Below, piece by piece: positions 15,465 through 22,361 of a DNA stretch of 42,703 nt; position 1 is the stretch's first letter, and each line of letters begins with the position of its first letter. Position numbers and translations under genes: made by a program. This DNA is from a virus: positions 1-42,703 of the IMG/VR virus record IMGVR_UViG_3300046004_001717; one strand, 5' to 3'. The notes under the pieces were generated by a model. The model worked only from the letters and a program-made list of their open reading frames with translations, was not told where the DNA came from and made no database searches.

Positions 15465-15611
15465 ATGGCAAAGTTTGTTGTTGAAGGCACCCCAGTAGGT
15501 GATGGTGATACAAGTGGTTGCTGTGCCTATGGTTGTGTGGTTGGGGTAATCGTATTTGTGTTTGGTTGTTTTTTCATAGATAAGATTATAGTTTGGTTAT
15601 GGAATCTATAA
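15465..15611 (+). CDS. 48-residue single-span membrane protein (possible lysis or holin-like factor)
   Basis: ATG at 15465 follows AAAGGGAGAT. The first 18 residues are polar (EGTPVGDGDTSG), then CCAYGC begins a strongly hydrophobic stretch of about 20 residues (VVGVIVFVFGCFFI), followed by DK and another short hydrophobic, Trp-containing end (IIVWLWNL). One membrane span with the N-terminus possibly outside is likely. The position directly after the endolysin and with its own promoter suggests a lysis role (holin, antiholin or spanin-like), but there is no lipobox with a signal peptide. Length is too short for most annotated holins. Confidence 0.65.
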   Translation: MAKFVVEGTPVGDGDTSGCCAYGCVVGVIVFVFGCFFIDKIIVWLWNL

Positions 15612-15622
15612 GGAGGCAAGTT

Positions 15623-16285
15623 ATGAGTGAAGAGAATGTAGTGAGAATTGATGAGGATGAAGACCCATTTGGTCTGGAAGCTGCTCCCGAGGGAGTTGTA
15701 GTAGCAGACTCAGTGGAAGAGGAACTGGTTATCGTTGATGAGGAGTCTATGGCCCTGGTTAACACTATAACTGGAGAAGTTATGGGATACCAGGAAATTC
15801 CACCTGAGAATCTACCGGACATGGATATTGCTCGGTGGATTGGTGAACGGAGAACCTATCACAAAGGTAGAGCAGAAGCTCTGAAAGCAGAGAAACAGCT
15901 CTGGCAGGATGTTATTAACAAGAGATTCGATGCCAGAATTAAACGGCATGAGGGTGCTCTACTCTGGTTTGAGAACACCTATCACAACATGCTCCTGGGT
16001 CTGGCTAAGCAGCTCATTGGGGATGGTAAAAAGAGATCAGCAGCAATTGGACTTCTGCTTCTCAAGTTCCAAAAGACCAGAGCCAAAACTGAAGTTCTCG
16101 ATGAAGAAAAGGCTATAGCTTATCTGAAATTGGCAGGTCTCGATGAAGCAGTCAAGGTCAAGGAATCTGTCCTGGTGTCTATGATACCGGATGATCTCAA
16201 GGCCAAACTGGTCAAAGAAAAGAACCAGGAAAAAGTCGGAATAGCATTCAGACCCGGTGGGGATGACGAACTAAAGTTGGACTAA
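15623..16285 (+). CDS. Gp157/Gam-like protein (host-nuclease inhibitor family)
   Basis: 220 residues from ATG 15623, behind a perfect AAGGAGG. The first 60 residues are acidic and low in complexity. The core has a long helical pair: KGRAEALKAEKQLWQDVINKRFDARIKRHEGALLWFENTYHNMLLGLAKQLI, then KKRSAAIGLLLLKFQKTRAKTEVLDEEKAIAYLK and ESVLVSMIPDDLKAKL. This order (coiled coil, WFE helix, then a small beta unit with KTR...EVLDEE and P..LK) is characteristic of siphovirus Gp157 and Gam-related proteins. Gam proteins bind DNA ends or host RecBCD to block degradation. Here it sits away from the recombination genes, next to the tRNA. The acidic N-terminus is an addition to the family core. Confidence 0.72.
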   Translation: MSEENVVRIDEDEDPFGLEAAPEGVVVADSVEEELVIVDEESMALVNTITGEVMGYQEIPPENLPDMDIARWIGERRTYHKGRAEALKAEKQLWQDVINKRFDARIKRHEGALLWFENTYHNMLLGLAKQLIGDGKKRSAAIGLLLLKFQKTRAKTEVLDEEKAIAYLKLAGLDEAVKVKESVLVSMIPDDLKAKLVKEKNQEKVGIAFRPGGDDELKLD

Positions 16286-16286
16286 A

Positions 16287-16376
16287 ATGAAGTGTCCTTA
16301 TTGTGGTAAACCAGCTATTGTAGGTTCCTGCGGTAGCTGGTGGTGTAACTACTGTAAACGTGGTAGACGTTTATAA
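16287..16376 (+). CDS. 29-residue zinc-ribbon microprotein
   Basis: ATG follows the upstream stop by one base. The frame encodes CPYC near the N-terminus and CNYC near the C-terminus, spaced by a Gly/Ser/Trp turn, and ends in a basic tail KRGRRL. Two CxxC knuckles in 29 residues make a minimal zinc ribbon. There is no good Shine-Dalgarno, so translation probably depends on coupling. It ends 4 bases before the tRNA. The pattern of four Cys in correct spacing is unlikely in random sequence. Confidence 0.55.
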   Translation: MKCPYCGKPAIVGSCGSWWCNYCKRGRRL

Positions 16377-16380
16377 TCGT

Positions 16381-16455
16381 TCAGGGATAGCTTAACTGGC
16401 AGAGCACAGGCCTTTGGAACCTGATGTCGGGGTTCGATACCCTGTCCCTGAACCA
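16381..16455 (+). tRNA. tRNA-Gln (anticodon TTG), CCA encoded
   Basis: Complete cloverleaf of 75 bases. The acceptor TCAGGGA/TCCCTGA has 7 pairs, followed by discriminator A and an encoded CCA. The D stem is GCTT/GAGC. The anticodon stem CAGGC/ACCTG has a C-A mismatch at the last pair, and the loop CTTTGGA gives anticodon TTG with G37, as in many bacterial tRNA-Gln. The T arm is CGGGG TTCGATA CCCTG. It would read CAA codons. Confidence 0.92.
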
Positions 16456-16473
16456 CTTTTAATGGAGGCAAGT

Positions 16474-16812
16474 ATGGGAGTCATATTCTGTGATATCGAT
16501 GGCACTATCTTTCATAAACCTGGAGAGGAAGAGATCACTGCTATAGCATCTACAAAGTTGCTCCCAGGGTCTCTTGAGCAACTACAGAAGTGGAATAAAG
16601 AAGGTCATCTGATTATCTTAACCACAGCCAGAAGCTCAAGTTTAAGGGATGACACTCTGAAACAACTATTACACTTCGGAGTACCCTTTAATAGGGTGAT
16701 AATGGACTTACCTGTAGGTGTCCGTATCTTAGTCAACGACAACAAACCAGGTAGCAAATGCAATCGTGCTATAGCTATCAGTCTAAACAGAAACGAAGGG
16801 ATACATATTTAA
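16474..16812 (+). CDS. HAD-superfamily phosphatase, small
   Basis: 112 residues from ATG 16474, behind GGAGG. FCDIDGTIF (motif I, nucleophile Asp and acid Asp), IILTTARSSS (motif II, with Thr) and ILVNDNKPGSKC (motif IV, acidic pair region) are visible. PGSLEQLQKW fits the usual helix. The short form without a clear cap resembles HAD proteins found in sugar-nucleotide and capsule clusters. It could remove the 7-phosphate of heptose 1,7-bisphosphate, the step missing from the heptose island, or act on nucleotides, since thyX follows with an overlapping start. Both are inference. Confidence 0.8.
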   Translation: MGVIFCDIDGTIFHKPGEEEITAIASTKLLPGSLEQLQKWNKEGHLIILTTARSSSLRDDTLKQLLHFGVPFNRVIMDLPVGVRILVNDNKPGSKCNRAIAISLNRNEGIHI

Positions 16813-17426
16813 TGGAGATTATTCAACCCAGTTATCGAATAGTGAGACCGGATACCATAGAAATGGGTATTCAGGAACTCAAGTACATCGAACGTGAAGC
16901 ACGTAGATGCTACAAGTCCGAGGACAAGATCACTGATGACAGTTACATTCAGAGAGTAACCAGTCTGGTGAAGCTGAAGCATAATGCCATGCTGGGCTTT
17001 GGTGAGATGCACGTAGAGTTTGTGTGTGACCGGGGTGTTACTCATGAGATGGTCAGGCACCGTCTTTGTGAGTTTGCTCAGGAAAGCACCCGGTATTGTA
17101 ACTATGGGGACTCCGGGATAAAGGTTATCTGCCCGGATGAGATCAAGGCCAACTTCCATGCTTTCGAGAGATTCAAAGAGGGTAGAATGGCTGAGGAGGA
17201 AGAGTATAACTTCTACATTTCCCTGGGATTCAAACCTCAGATAGCCAGATGCTGTCTGCCAACATGCACCAAAACAGAGATCGGTTGGAAAGCTGACTTC
17301 CAGGAGTGGAGACATATATTCTCCCAGAGAGCAGCAGCTACAGCTCATCCTCAAATGCAGGAGCTTATGGTTCCTTTACTTGCGGAGGTTAAGACAATCA
17401 TTCCTATTGTCTTTGACGATTTATAA
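16812..17426 (+). CDS. thyX: Flavin-dependent thymidylate synthase ThyX
   Basis: 204 residues from ATG 16812, which overlaps the upstream stop. RHRLCEFAQESTRY (Arg82 to Tyr95) is the diagnostic ThyX motif RHRx7S. GFGEMHVEFVCDRGVTHEMVRHR supplies the preceding flavin and dUMP-binding strand and helix. PTCTKTEIGWKADFQEWRHIFSQRAAATAHPQMQELMVPLL matches the C-terminal half ('l.....t....n...l.hfl.lR....aq.eir'). It methylates dUMP to dTMP with methylene-tetrahydrofolate and NADPH using FAD. It acts with the dUTPase and the dNMP kinase of this phage in dTTP supply. Confidence 0.95.
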   Translation: MEIIQPSYRIVRPDTIEMGIQELKYIEREARRCYKSEDKITDDSYIQRVTSLVKLKHNAMLGFGEMHVEFVCDRGVTHEMVRHRLCEFAQESTRYCNYGDSGIKVICPDEIKANFHAFERFKEGRMAEEEEYNFYISLGFKPQIARCCLPTCTKTEIGWKADFQEWRHIFSQRAAATAHPQMQELMVPLLAEVKTIIPIVFDDL

Positions 17427-17626
17427 TGGCAGTTGCAAGTGTAGTAATTAGAAACAAAGCGAATAAGATGTGCTCTGAACAGGGGCACATCATGAGACCA
17501 TTTACGATTGCATATGGTGATACAAAGACCTCACACTGTAAAGTATGTGATCTTTCTGAGCATTTCAATCCATCAAGTGGTCAGATATGGGGAGATGCCG
17601 GGTCTACTCCCTGCAAGAAAGGTTAA
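17426..17626 (+). CDS. Small Cys/His-containing hypothetical protein
   Basis: 66 residues; the ATG overlaps the thyX stop (TAATG). It contains MCSEQGH, then SHCKVC and a late CKKG. The C-x4-H and CxxC spacing suggests a zinc-binding site. No family is recognised. Its end is followed after a few bases by the next ATG. Confidence 0.62.
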   Translation: MAVASVVIRNKANKMCSEQGHIMRPFTIAYGDTKTSHCKVCDLSEHFNPSSGQIWGDAGSTPCKKG

Positions 17627-17630
17627 GATA

Positions 17631-18092
17631 ATGCCAAAGTTTGTAGATGCTTTTAGACAATGGTCATATAAAGAGTTCAAAGCCAAGTATCCTCTATTGC
17701 AAGAAAGTGTCTACAACACTTTGGCTGAACTCAGTCCTACAGTATTAGCTTTTGAAGTGGCTAACCATAAAGATACTCCACTAAACTGGAATATGTTAGA
17801 TCAGTCTACTTATGATCTGGTTCTTAGCATAATGACCAGCATCCTTAGTCATTCAGAGCTGACTCTTAGTATGCATGGTGACTCTGGGGTTGAACTGACT
17901 GAGCATGACATTGGATTAAGTTACCTTAGATTTAGAGAACTCCTGTATACTAAGGGACTGATAGACCAGAACATCATAAAAGAGACTCCTAAGTCCGATG
18001 GGTCTGTTGACTATATGATTGAGAAGCCTATCAAAGAAAATATAGTCATTCATTCTAAACGAAAACATTGGGCCAGAATTAAAAACAGGTAA
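17631..18092 (+). CDS. Hypothetical protein, 153 residues
   Basis: Start at ATG 17631, with AAAGG upstream; an earlier in-frame ATG at 17508 would overlap the preceding gene heavily and lacks a ribosome site. The protein is mostly helical (FRQWSYKEFKAKYPLLQESVYNTLAEL, then TYDLVLSIMTSILSHSELTLSM), and LSYLRFRELLYTKGLID suggests an amphipathic helix. The C-terminus is basic (HSKRKHWARIKNR). No motif is recognised. Its last codons run into operator-promoter C, which serves the helicase downstream. Confidence 0.68.
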   Translation: MPKFVDAFRQWSYKEFKAKYPLLQESVYNTLAELSPTVLAFEVANHKDTPLNWNMLDQSTYDLVLSIMTSILSHSELTLSMHGDSGVELTEHDIGLSYLRFRELLYTKGLIDQNIIKETPKSDGSVDYMIEKPIKENIVIHSKRKHWARIKNR

Positions 18093-18130
18093 TTTTACGA
18101 GCAGACAGTTATATGTTCATCGGGTATACT
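18084..18130 (+). promoter_or_regulatory. Operator-promoter C of the conserved palindrome class (degenerate)
   Basis: AACAGGTAATTTTACGAG near 18084-18101 matches the consensus at most positions but has a damaged right arm. CAGACA (18102-18107), 17 bases, then TATACT (18125-18130) form the promoter, and the -10 is again 39 bases after the half-site. Flanking GACAGT (18104-18109) and ACTGTC (18128-18133) form a further inverted repeat. AAAGGAGAT and the helicase ATG follow. Confidence 0.65.
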
Positions 18131-18161
18131 GTCATTAGCATATCGTTAAAGGAGATACCCT

Positions 18162-20183
18162 ATGAACCCATCAATACAAGACTTTTTTGACAAGATAATT
18201 CCAAGTGTCAAAGAAGGATTCTCCCCTAGAAAGGGACAACCAGAGCTATCTGAAACCATATTCAATGCCTATCTGGAGAGCAAACCAGTTATCGTTGAAG
18301 CTCCTACTGGTTTCGGAAAGTCCTTTGCCGTCATTGTTCCAGCTATCAAAAAGATACTGGAGCATGGGGGTCGGGTTGTTATATCAACAGAAACCATAAC
18401 TCTTCAAGACCAGTATGTTGATAAAGACCTCAAACTGCTGCTTGATGCATGTAAAAAAGAGGGTTTCTCATTCACATATTCAGTTGCCAAAGGTCGGGGT
18501 AACTATGTTTGTCGAGATAAGGTCAATGAAGACGATATTGATGATACAACTGAAATAGTTAGATGGGCTAGGAAACAGAAAGTGAATGAACTGATCGATG
18601 GTCAGTTTGCATCGGATACTGGAGACATTGCTAGTGTAGACTTTGAGTTTGAGTCAAAGGAGTGGAGAACAGTTTCCTGTGATGAGGATTGTGGAAAAGG
18701 GTCTTGCCCTTACTATGGTAAAGGTAAAAAAGGCCCAAGTGAATGTTTTGCCTATAGAGCTGCCACTAGATTCATGAACTCTCAGATCATTGTGACAAAC
18801 CATACGTTCCTGCTGCTTGATGCTTATATGGGTGCTGGGTTGCTTCTAGGGCCTTATGATATGCTAATCGTGGACGAAGCACACTCTCTACCAGAAAAGG
18901 CTCAGGATGCTTGGGGTACATCGATAAAGCCTACTACTATATCCAGGGGTATCCGATTGGTTAATAAGATTCTGAATAAGGCCAATCTGACAGGTCTAGG
19001 TAAGGTAGAACCTTATCTGGAAATGGAAAAAGCTTTATTCAAACCATTTGATTCTATTCTTGGGGTCAATATCAATCTAAAGCAAATTCCTAAAAGTATA
19101 GTAGAGGAATCAAAGCAGGTTTCTCAGCTTCTTATAGCTCAGTTAAAAAAAGACTTTGTGTTTATCAATGACCAAGTAAATGCTCCTGCTGGAGACCCTA
19201 AGACAGTTGCCCTGGAGACCTGTAAAGAGAAGCTGGCTAAGCTTATGCATGATCTCAAAGTAGTTTATGGGGATGCTGTTGAGGAAGAGTATGAAGAGAA
19301 CTGGCTTGCTTTCCTGGAAACTGGTTATAACTACAAACGTGAACCTCATGGTATACTGAACCTGAAGCCTATCGATGTTGGGCCATTAATGAGTGGTCTG
19401 ATTCTGGATAAGGTTCCAGCTACAATAATGATGTCAGCTACCATGAAAATCAATGGCAGCTTTAGCTTTATGAAACGGGAGTTAGGTCTTCCATCTAATG
19501 CCGTAGAGTTTGTTGGGGAAAGTCCTTTTGACTTCTCTACCCAGGTTGTAGGGTACTTCCCAACTCATCTACCAAGCCCTGACAAAGATGAATACCTGGA
19601 AGCTGTTATCGATGAAGCTGTCAGTATTATCGAATATATGAATGGTAGAACTATGATGCTCTTTACCAATATGGGGCATATGAGACAGGTTTGTGATGCT
19701 GTCCGGGAAAGAGTTTCCTATACCTGTTATGTTCAGGGGCAAGCTCAGAAGAATACTCTGATAAACTTGTTCTCTAATGATACACACTCCTGTCTATTTG
19801 CAACCAGGAGCTTCTTCACAGGGGTTGATATCCCTGGAGAGACCCTGAGTTGTGTTATACTGGTCAAGGCCCCGTTCAGGGTGCCCACAGAGCCAATGTT
19901 CAAAGCTAAGTGTGATCTTTTAGATAGTAATGGCATAAACTCATTCAGTAGTTATTCAATGCCTCTTATGCTATTCGATGTGAGACAGGCATTTGGTAGG
20001 TTAATCCGATCTATAACAGATAATGGTCTGTTCGTTCTTTTGGATAGCCGAGCATTAAAGAAGTCCTATGGAGGAAACATTCTTAGAAGTCTACCCAGAC
20101 TTGATAAGATATCCGGTATTGGAGAAGCACCTATAAAGTCAAAGCCATTACTTGACTTAGCTGCCTTAGAGCTAGACGACTAA
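18162..20183 (+). CDS. DinG/XPD-type superfamily 2 DNA helicase with Fe-S cluster
   Basis: 673 residues. RKGQPELSETIF is the Q-motif region, and EAPTGFGKS (about residues 46-54) is Walker A. GNYVC plus C-x4-C-x12-C (in the stretch near residues 175-205) gives the four Cys for the [4Fe-4S] cluster of DinG and XPD enzymes. LIVDEAHS is Walker B, and MMSATM is motif III. TMMLFTNMGHM and FATRSFFTGVDIPGETLSCVILVKAPF are motifs IV and V, and QAFGRLIRS is motif VI. DinG unwinds DNA 5'-3' and resolves R-loops and forks. The length fits the family. Transcribed from its own operator-linked promoter, so it is separately timed. Confidence 0.93.
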   Translation: MNPSIQDFFDKIIPSVKEGFSPRKGQPELSETIFNAYLESKPVIVEAPTGFGKSFAVIVPAIKKILEHGGRVVISTETITLQDQYVDKDLKLLLDACKKEGFSFTYSVAKGRGNYVCRDKVNEDDIDDTTEIVRWARKQKVNELIDGQFASDTGDIASVDFEFESKEWRTVSCDEDCGKGSCPYYGKGKKGPSECFAYRAATRFMNSQIIVTNHTFLLLDAYMGAGLLLGPYDMLIVDEAHSLPEKAQDAWGTSIKPTTISRGIRLVNKILNKANLTGLGKVEPYLEMEKALFKPFDSILGVNINLKQIPKSIVEESKQVSQLLIAQLKKDFVFINDQVNAPAGDPKTVALETCKEKLAKLMHDLKVVYGDAVEEEYEENWLAFLETGYNYKREPHGILNLKPIDVGPLMSGLILDKVPATIMMSATMKINGSFSFMKRELGLPSNAVEFVGESPFDFSTQVVGYFPTHLPSPDKDEYLEAVIDEAVSIIEYMNGRTMMLFTNMGHMRQVCDAVRERVSYTCYVQGQAQKNTLINLFSNDTHSCLFATRSFFTGVDIPGETLSCVILVKAPFRVPTEPMFKAKCDLLDSNGINSFSSYSMPLMLFDVRQAFGRLIRSITDNGLFVLLDSRALKKSYGGNILRSLPRLDKISGIGEAPIKSKPLLDLAALELDD

Positions 20184-20201
20184 ACAACATTGGGGTATAA
20201 T
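20173..20201 (+). promoter_or_regulatory. Sigma70-like promoter directly abutting the next gene
   Basis: TAGACG (20173-20178), 17 bases, then a perfect TATAAT (20196-20201). The ATG at 20208 begins 6 bases after the -10, exactly where transcription should start, so the transcript may have no leader. The -35 half overlaps the end of the helicase gene. No operator palindrome is present. Confidence 0.5.
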
Positions 20202-20207
20202 ACGAGT

Positions 20208-20771
20208 ATGATAAACTCTGCATTTCTAAATCGAGTAAGTGGCAATATATCACAGAATGTTTGTGAGATATTGGCCCAACTAACTGAGAATGTTCCTGAC
20301 AATGGGGTTATACTTGACCTTAATTGTGGAACAGGACGTTCAACTCTTAGTATGTCTATGGCCCTGAGTGAACGGGGTAATCAGGATGTATCTATATTGG
20401 CTGTAGATAGCCATGTGACTAATCCCCTTGCCCCTTTACAGGATGGCACTATTCTAAAGTTTCTGGATAATCTGGTAGTCTACAATTCGATGAGAAGAGT
20501 AGTTCCGATGATTATGCCAGCACCTAAAGTACTCGAGGTACTGAACAGGAAATGTGCTAACCTTGTAATAGTTCAGAGCCATGGGTCTGACATGACAACT
20601 CTGAATCAATATATAGATGTGGCTAAGTTTGCTCTCCGGGCAAAGGGAACAATAGCAGTATGTCTCCCAACTCCAGTTGATAGTTTGAATTTTCCTGAGA
20701 ATACCTTTAGAGTTACTTATCGATCTAAAGAGATTTTGATCTATGAATCCTTCAGGAAGGGAGAACCATAA
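20208..20771 (+). CDS. SAM-dependent methyltransferase-like Rossmann protein
   Basis: 187 residues from ATG 20208, preferred over an upstream TTG that would put the promoter inside the gene. GVILDLNCGTGRSTLSMSMAL is SAM-binding motif I (DLNCGTG), and SILAVDSH is motif II. A 'LVIVQSHGSDM' strand replaces the usual motif IV, and LRAKGTIAVCLP matches the later strand of Methyltransf_11-type folds. The N-terminal NRVSGNISQNVCEILAQL helix is typical for the fold. No catalytic motif for DNA is visible. Substrate unknown. The next gene starts within its stop codon. Confidence 0.72.
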   Translation: MINSAFLNRVSGNISQNVCEILAQLTENVPDNGVILDLNCGTGRSTLSMSMALSERGNQDVSILAVDSHVTNPLAPLQDGTILKFLDNLVVYNSMRRVVPMIMPAPKVLEVLNRKCANLVIVQSHGSDMTTLNQYIDVAKFALRAKGTIAVCLPTPVDSLNFPENTFRVTYRSKEILIYESFRKGEP

Positions 20772-21100
20772 TGGATGAACTTCTAAAAAGTTGGGTTAAA
20801 CCAGAGTATTTACCGATGCTGGCTATCATAGCTGCAACAGTAAAGTATGTGATAACTCCGATGATAAAGTCCTTTTTGTCTACTCATGCAAAAGGCTACA
20901 CATCTGTAGTAATCACAATGGTTGCATCTGTAGTGCTGGCTTTGGTGTTTAAGGTTATTAACCCGGTGGGAACCTGGGATGCTCAGGGAATCACAATGAC
21001 GGTTATAGTGGGTATCATAGCTGGATTTACAGCTATTGGCACTAACGTTACAGCACAAGCCATTAAAGGCAATGATGTGAGTATAAAACTTGGTAAGTAA
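20771..21100 (+). CDS. Membrane protein, holin candidate
   Basis: 109 residues; ATG overlaps the upstream stop and GAAGGGAG precedes it. Three hydrophobic segments are visible: about residues 15-33 (LPMLAIIAATVKYVITPMI), 44-62 (SVVITMVASVVLALVFKVI) and 72-92 (ITMTVIVGIIAGFTAIGTNV). The short charged N-terminus and the Lys-containing C-tail match class I holins and related phage membrane proteins. A holin would release the M15 endolysin encoded at 14.8 kb. The distance from the endolysin makes this a candidate only. Confidence 0.68.
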   Translation: MDELLKSWVKPEYLPMLAIIAATVKYVITPMIKSFLSTHAKGYTSVVITMVASVVLALVFKVINPVGTWDAQGITMTVIVGIIAGFTAIGTNVTAQAIKGNDVSIKLGK

Positions 21101-21101
21101 C

Positions 21102-21434
21102 GTGGAACAACAACTGCTACCTATTTGGGTCTCTCCAAAGTGTGTTACATACACAGAGGCCCAACAATTTTGTGCCAAGCAATATGCTATCAGAGGCCCA
21201 AAGCTTATTGCTGAAATCAAGGAGCACCTGGAACATCTGTCTACAGACCTCCGGGTGCTTCAAACTATCAATAATAAAGTCATTGAACTTGCTTGCTTCA
21301 ATACTGAATGGAGTGACTTTTCCCAGGATGTATTTGAAGCTATACTTTTTATGAAAACAAAAGAGGGCTTGACCACAACGTTGAAATTGAGTTTCAACAA
21401 AACACTTAGGAGGCTTAATATAGATGGAAAATGA
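21102..21434 (+). CDS. Hypothetical protein, about 110 residues
   Basis: GTG 21102 is chosen because the upstream TTG at 21090 would overlap the holin-like gene; neither has a strong ribosome site. The middle is helical (GPKLIAEIKEHLEHLSTDLRVLQTINNKVIELACF), with a possible short coiled coil. The C-terminus is basic (KLSFNKTLRRLNIDGK). No family is recognised. It is coupled to the next gene by an 11-base overlap. Confidence 0.6.
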   Translation: MEQQLLPIWVSPKCVTYTEAQQFCAKQYAIRGPKLIAEIKEHLEHLSTDLRVLQTINNKVIELACFNTEWSDFSQDVFEAILFMKTKEGLTTTLKLSFNKTLRRLNIDGK

Positions 21435-21756
21435 GGGTTTATCAATAGAGTTTACTGTGCCAACTGATCTCGGAATATGCTACTTAGAAGCAGCTCTGAA
21501 AATTGGTATGCAGTCACTTATTACTAGCAAAGGATTCATGCAAGTAGCTGATAATAGATTAACAGTTGACCATATGAATGATGCTGAAGAATCCCTTGGC
21601 GTACTCTTGAAAGTTGTAGAGCAAGCCAAGGTTCAAATTCTCACTCAATCTAGTCCCCAGCGATCTAACACTATACCAGAGGGATTTCCGATAGGCTTTG
21701 GTGATGAAGGTTCTATCCCCGATGATGGTGATGAAAATACTTCTCCACTACTCTGA
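21424..21756 (+). CDS. Hypothetical protein overlapping a convergent gene
   Basis: 110 residues; AGGAGG lies a suitable distance upstream of the ATG. Residues 1-75 look folded (strand then helices, including LGICYLEAALKIGMQSLI and AEESLGVLLKVVEQAKVQIL). The last 37 residues are Pro-, Gly- and Asp-rich and look disordered (PIGFGDEGSIPDDGDENTS). That disordered tail is antisense to the 3' end of the minus-strand gene for 112 bases. Function unknown. Confidence 0.65.
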   Translation: MENEGLSIEFTVPTDLGICYLEAALKIGMQSLITSKGFMQVADNRLTVDHMNDAEESLGVLLKVVEQAKVQILTQSSPQRSNTIPEGFPIGFGDEGSIPDDGDENTSPLL

Positions 21757-22361
21757 GGTATATCACATATATCAAGACATGCCATCATTGCTTCAAGCTC
21801 GCTTGGTGGTATGTCTTTTATCAGTCTTTCAACTTCTTCAGACAAACTCTCACCAACATCATCATCTTTGATCTTTTCAGATTTATCCAGGGCAAGACCC
21901 AATAATGCAGCTCTTTTCTCCATGGCAGACATCTTTAGAGTTAAGCTCCGGGAGTCACTTTGACCATTGGCAACCTCATTATCGATCTGCTGGATGGTCT
22001 TGTCCAATTCTGCTATATATCGACCTCTCTGCAGCTCACGTTCCTCTACAGTCAGAGGTTTACCCAGCTTTCTCCAATCAGCCTGAAGCTCTTCCAGCAT
22101 ATCAAGAACTTGTCCTGAAGTAGCATTAAGCAGCTCCCCTATCTCAGTAGGTGTTAATCGATATACCAGATGTAGACTTTCGACCTTGGTCTTAAAAGGC
22201 AAAGCCGGGCGAAGTCCATAGGTCTCATAGAGTGTTTCATCCATGGAAGGTATAGTAGTCTTAGGCTGAACTGTAATCCTCTTACGAGGTCTCAGTAAGT
22301 CTTCCGGTATCTCGAAATCGTCATCATCAGCCAATGATGTTGGTTGTTTTCTATTCGCCAT
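21645..22361 (-). CDS. Helix-turn-helix, coiled-coil protein (terminase-small-like or primosome accessory)
   Basis: 238 residues. After an acidic start (DDDDFEIPEDL), VYRLTPTEIGELLNATSGQVLDMLEELQADW (about residues 67-97) is a helix-turn-helix with a long recognition helix. It is followed by a coiled-coil-like ELQRGRYIAELDKTIQQIDNEV and EKRAALLGLALD segment. Such a layout is common in small terminase subunits, but the large terminase lies 13 kb away on the other strand. It is co-transcribed with the primase-helicase (11-base overlap, AGAGG ribosome site), so helicase loading or regulation is an alternative. The disordered, Ser/Pro-rich C-terminus is encoded in the convergent overlap. Confidence 0.6.
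   Translation of the reverse strand: MANRKQPTSLADDDDFEIPEDLLRPRKRITVQPKTTIPSMDETLYETYGLRPALPFKTKVESLHLVYRLTPTEIGELLNATSGQVLDMLEELQADWRKLGKPLTVEERELQRGRYIAELDKTIQQIDNEVANGQSDSRSLTLKMSAMEKRAALLGLALDKSEKIKDDDVGESLSEEVERLIKDIPPSELEAMMACLDICDIPQSSGEVFSSPSSGIEPSSPKPIGNPSGIVLDRWGLD

Noticed and set aside
16414-16473. Upstream extension of the HAD phosphatase gene
   Set aside because: It would run through the 3' half of tRNA-Gln; the ATG at 16474 with GGAGG is the proper start.
20190-20207. TTG start for the SAM-fold protein
   Set aside because: It would place the TATAAT box inside the coding region and adds residues that do not fit the fold; ATG 20208 is preferred.
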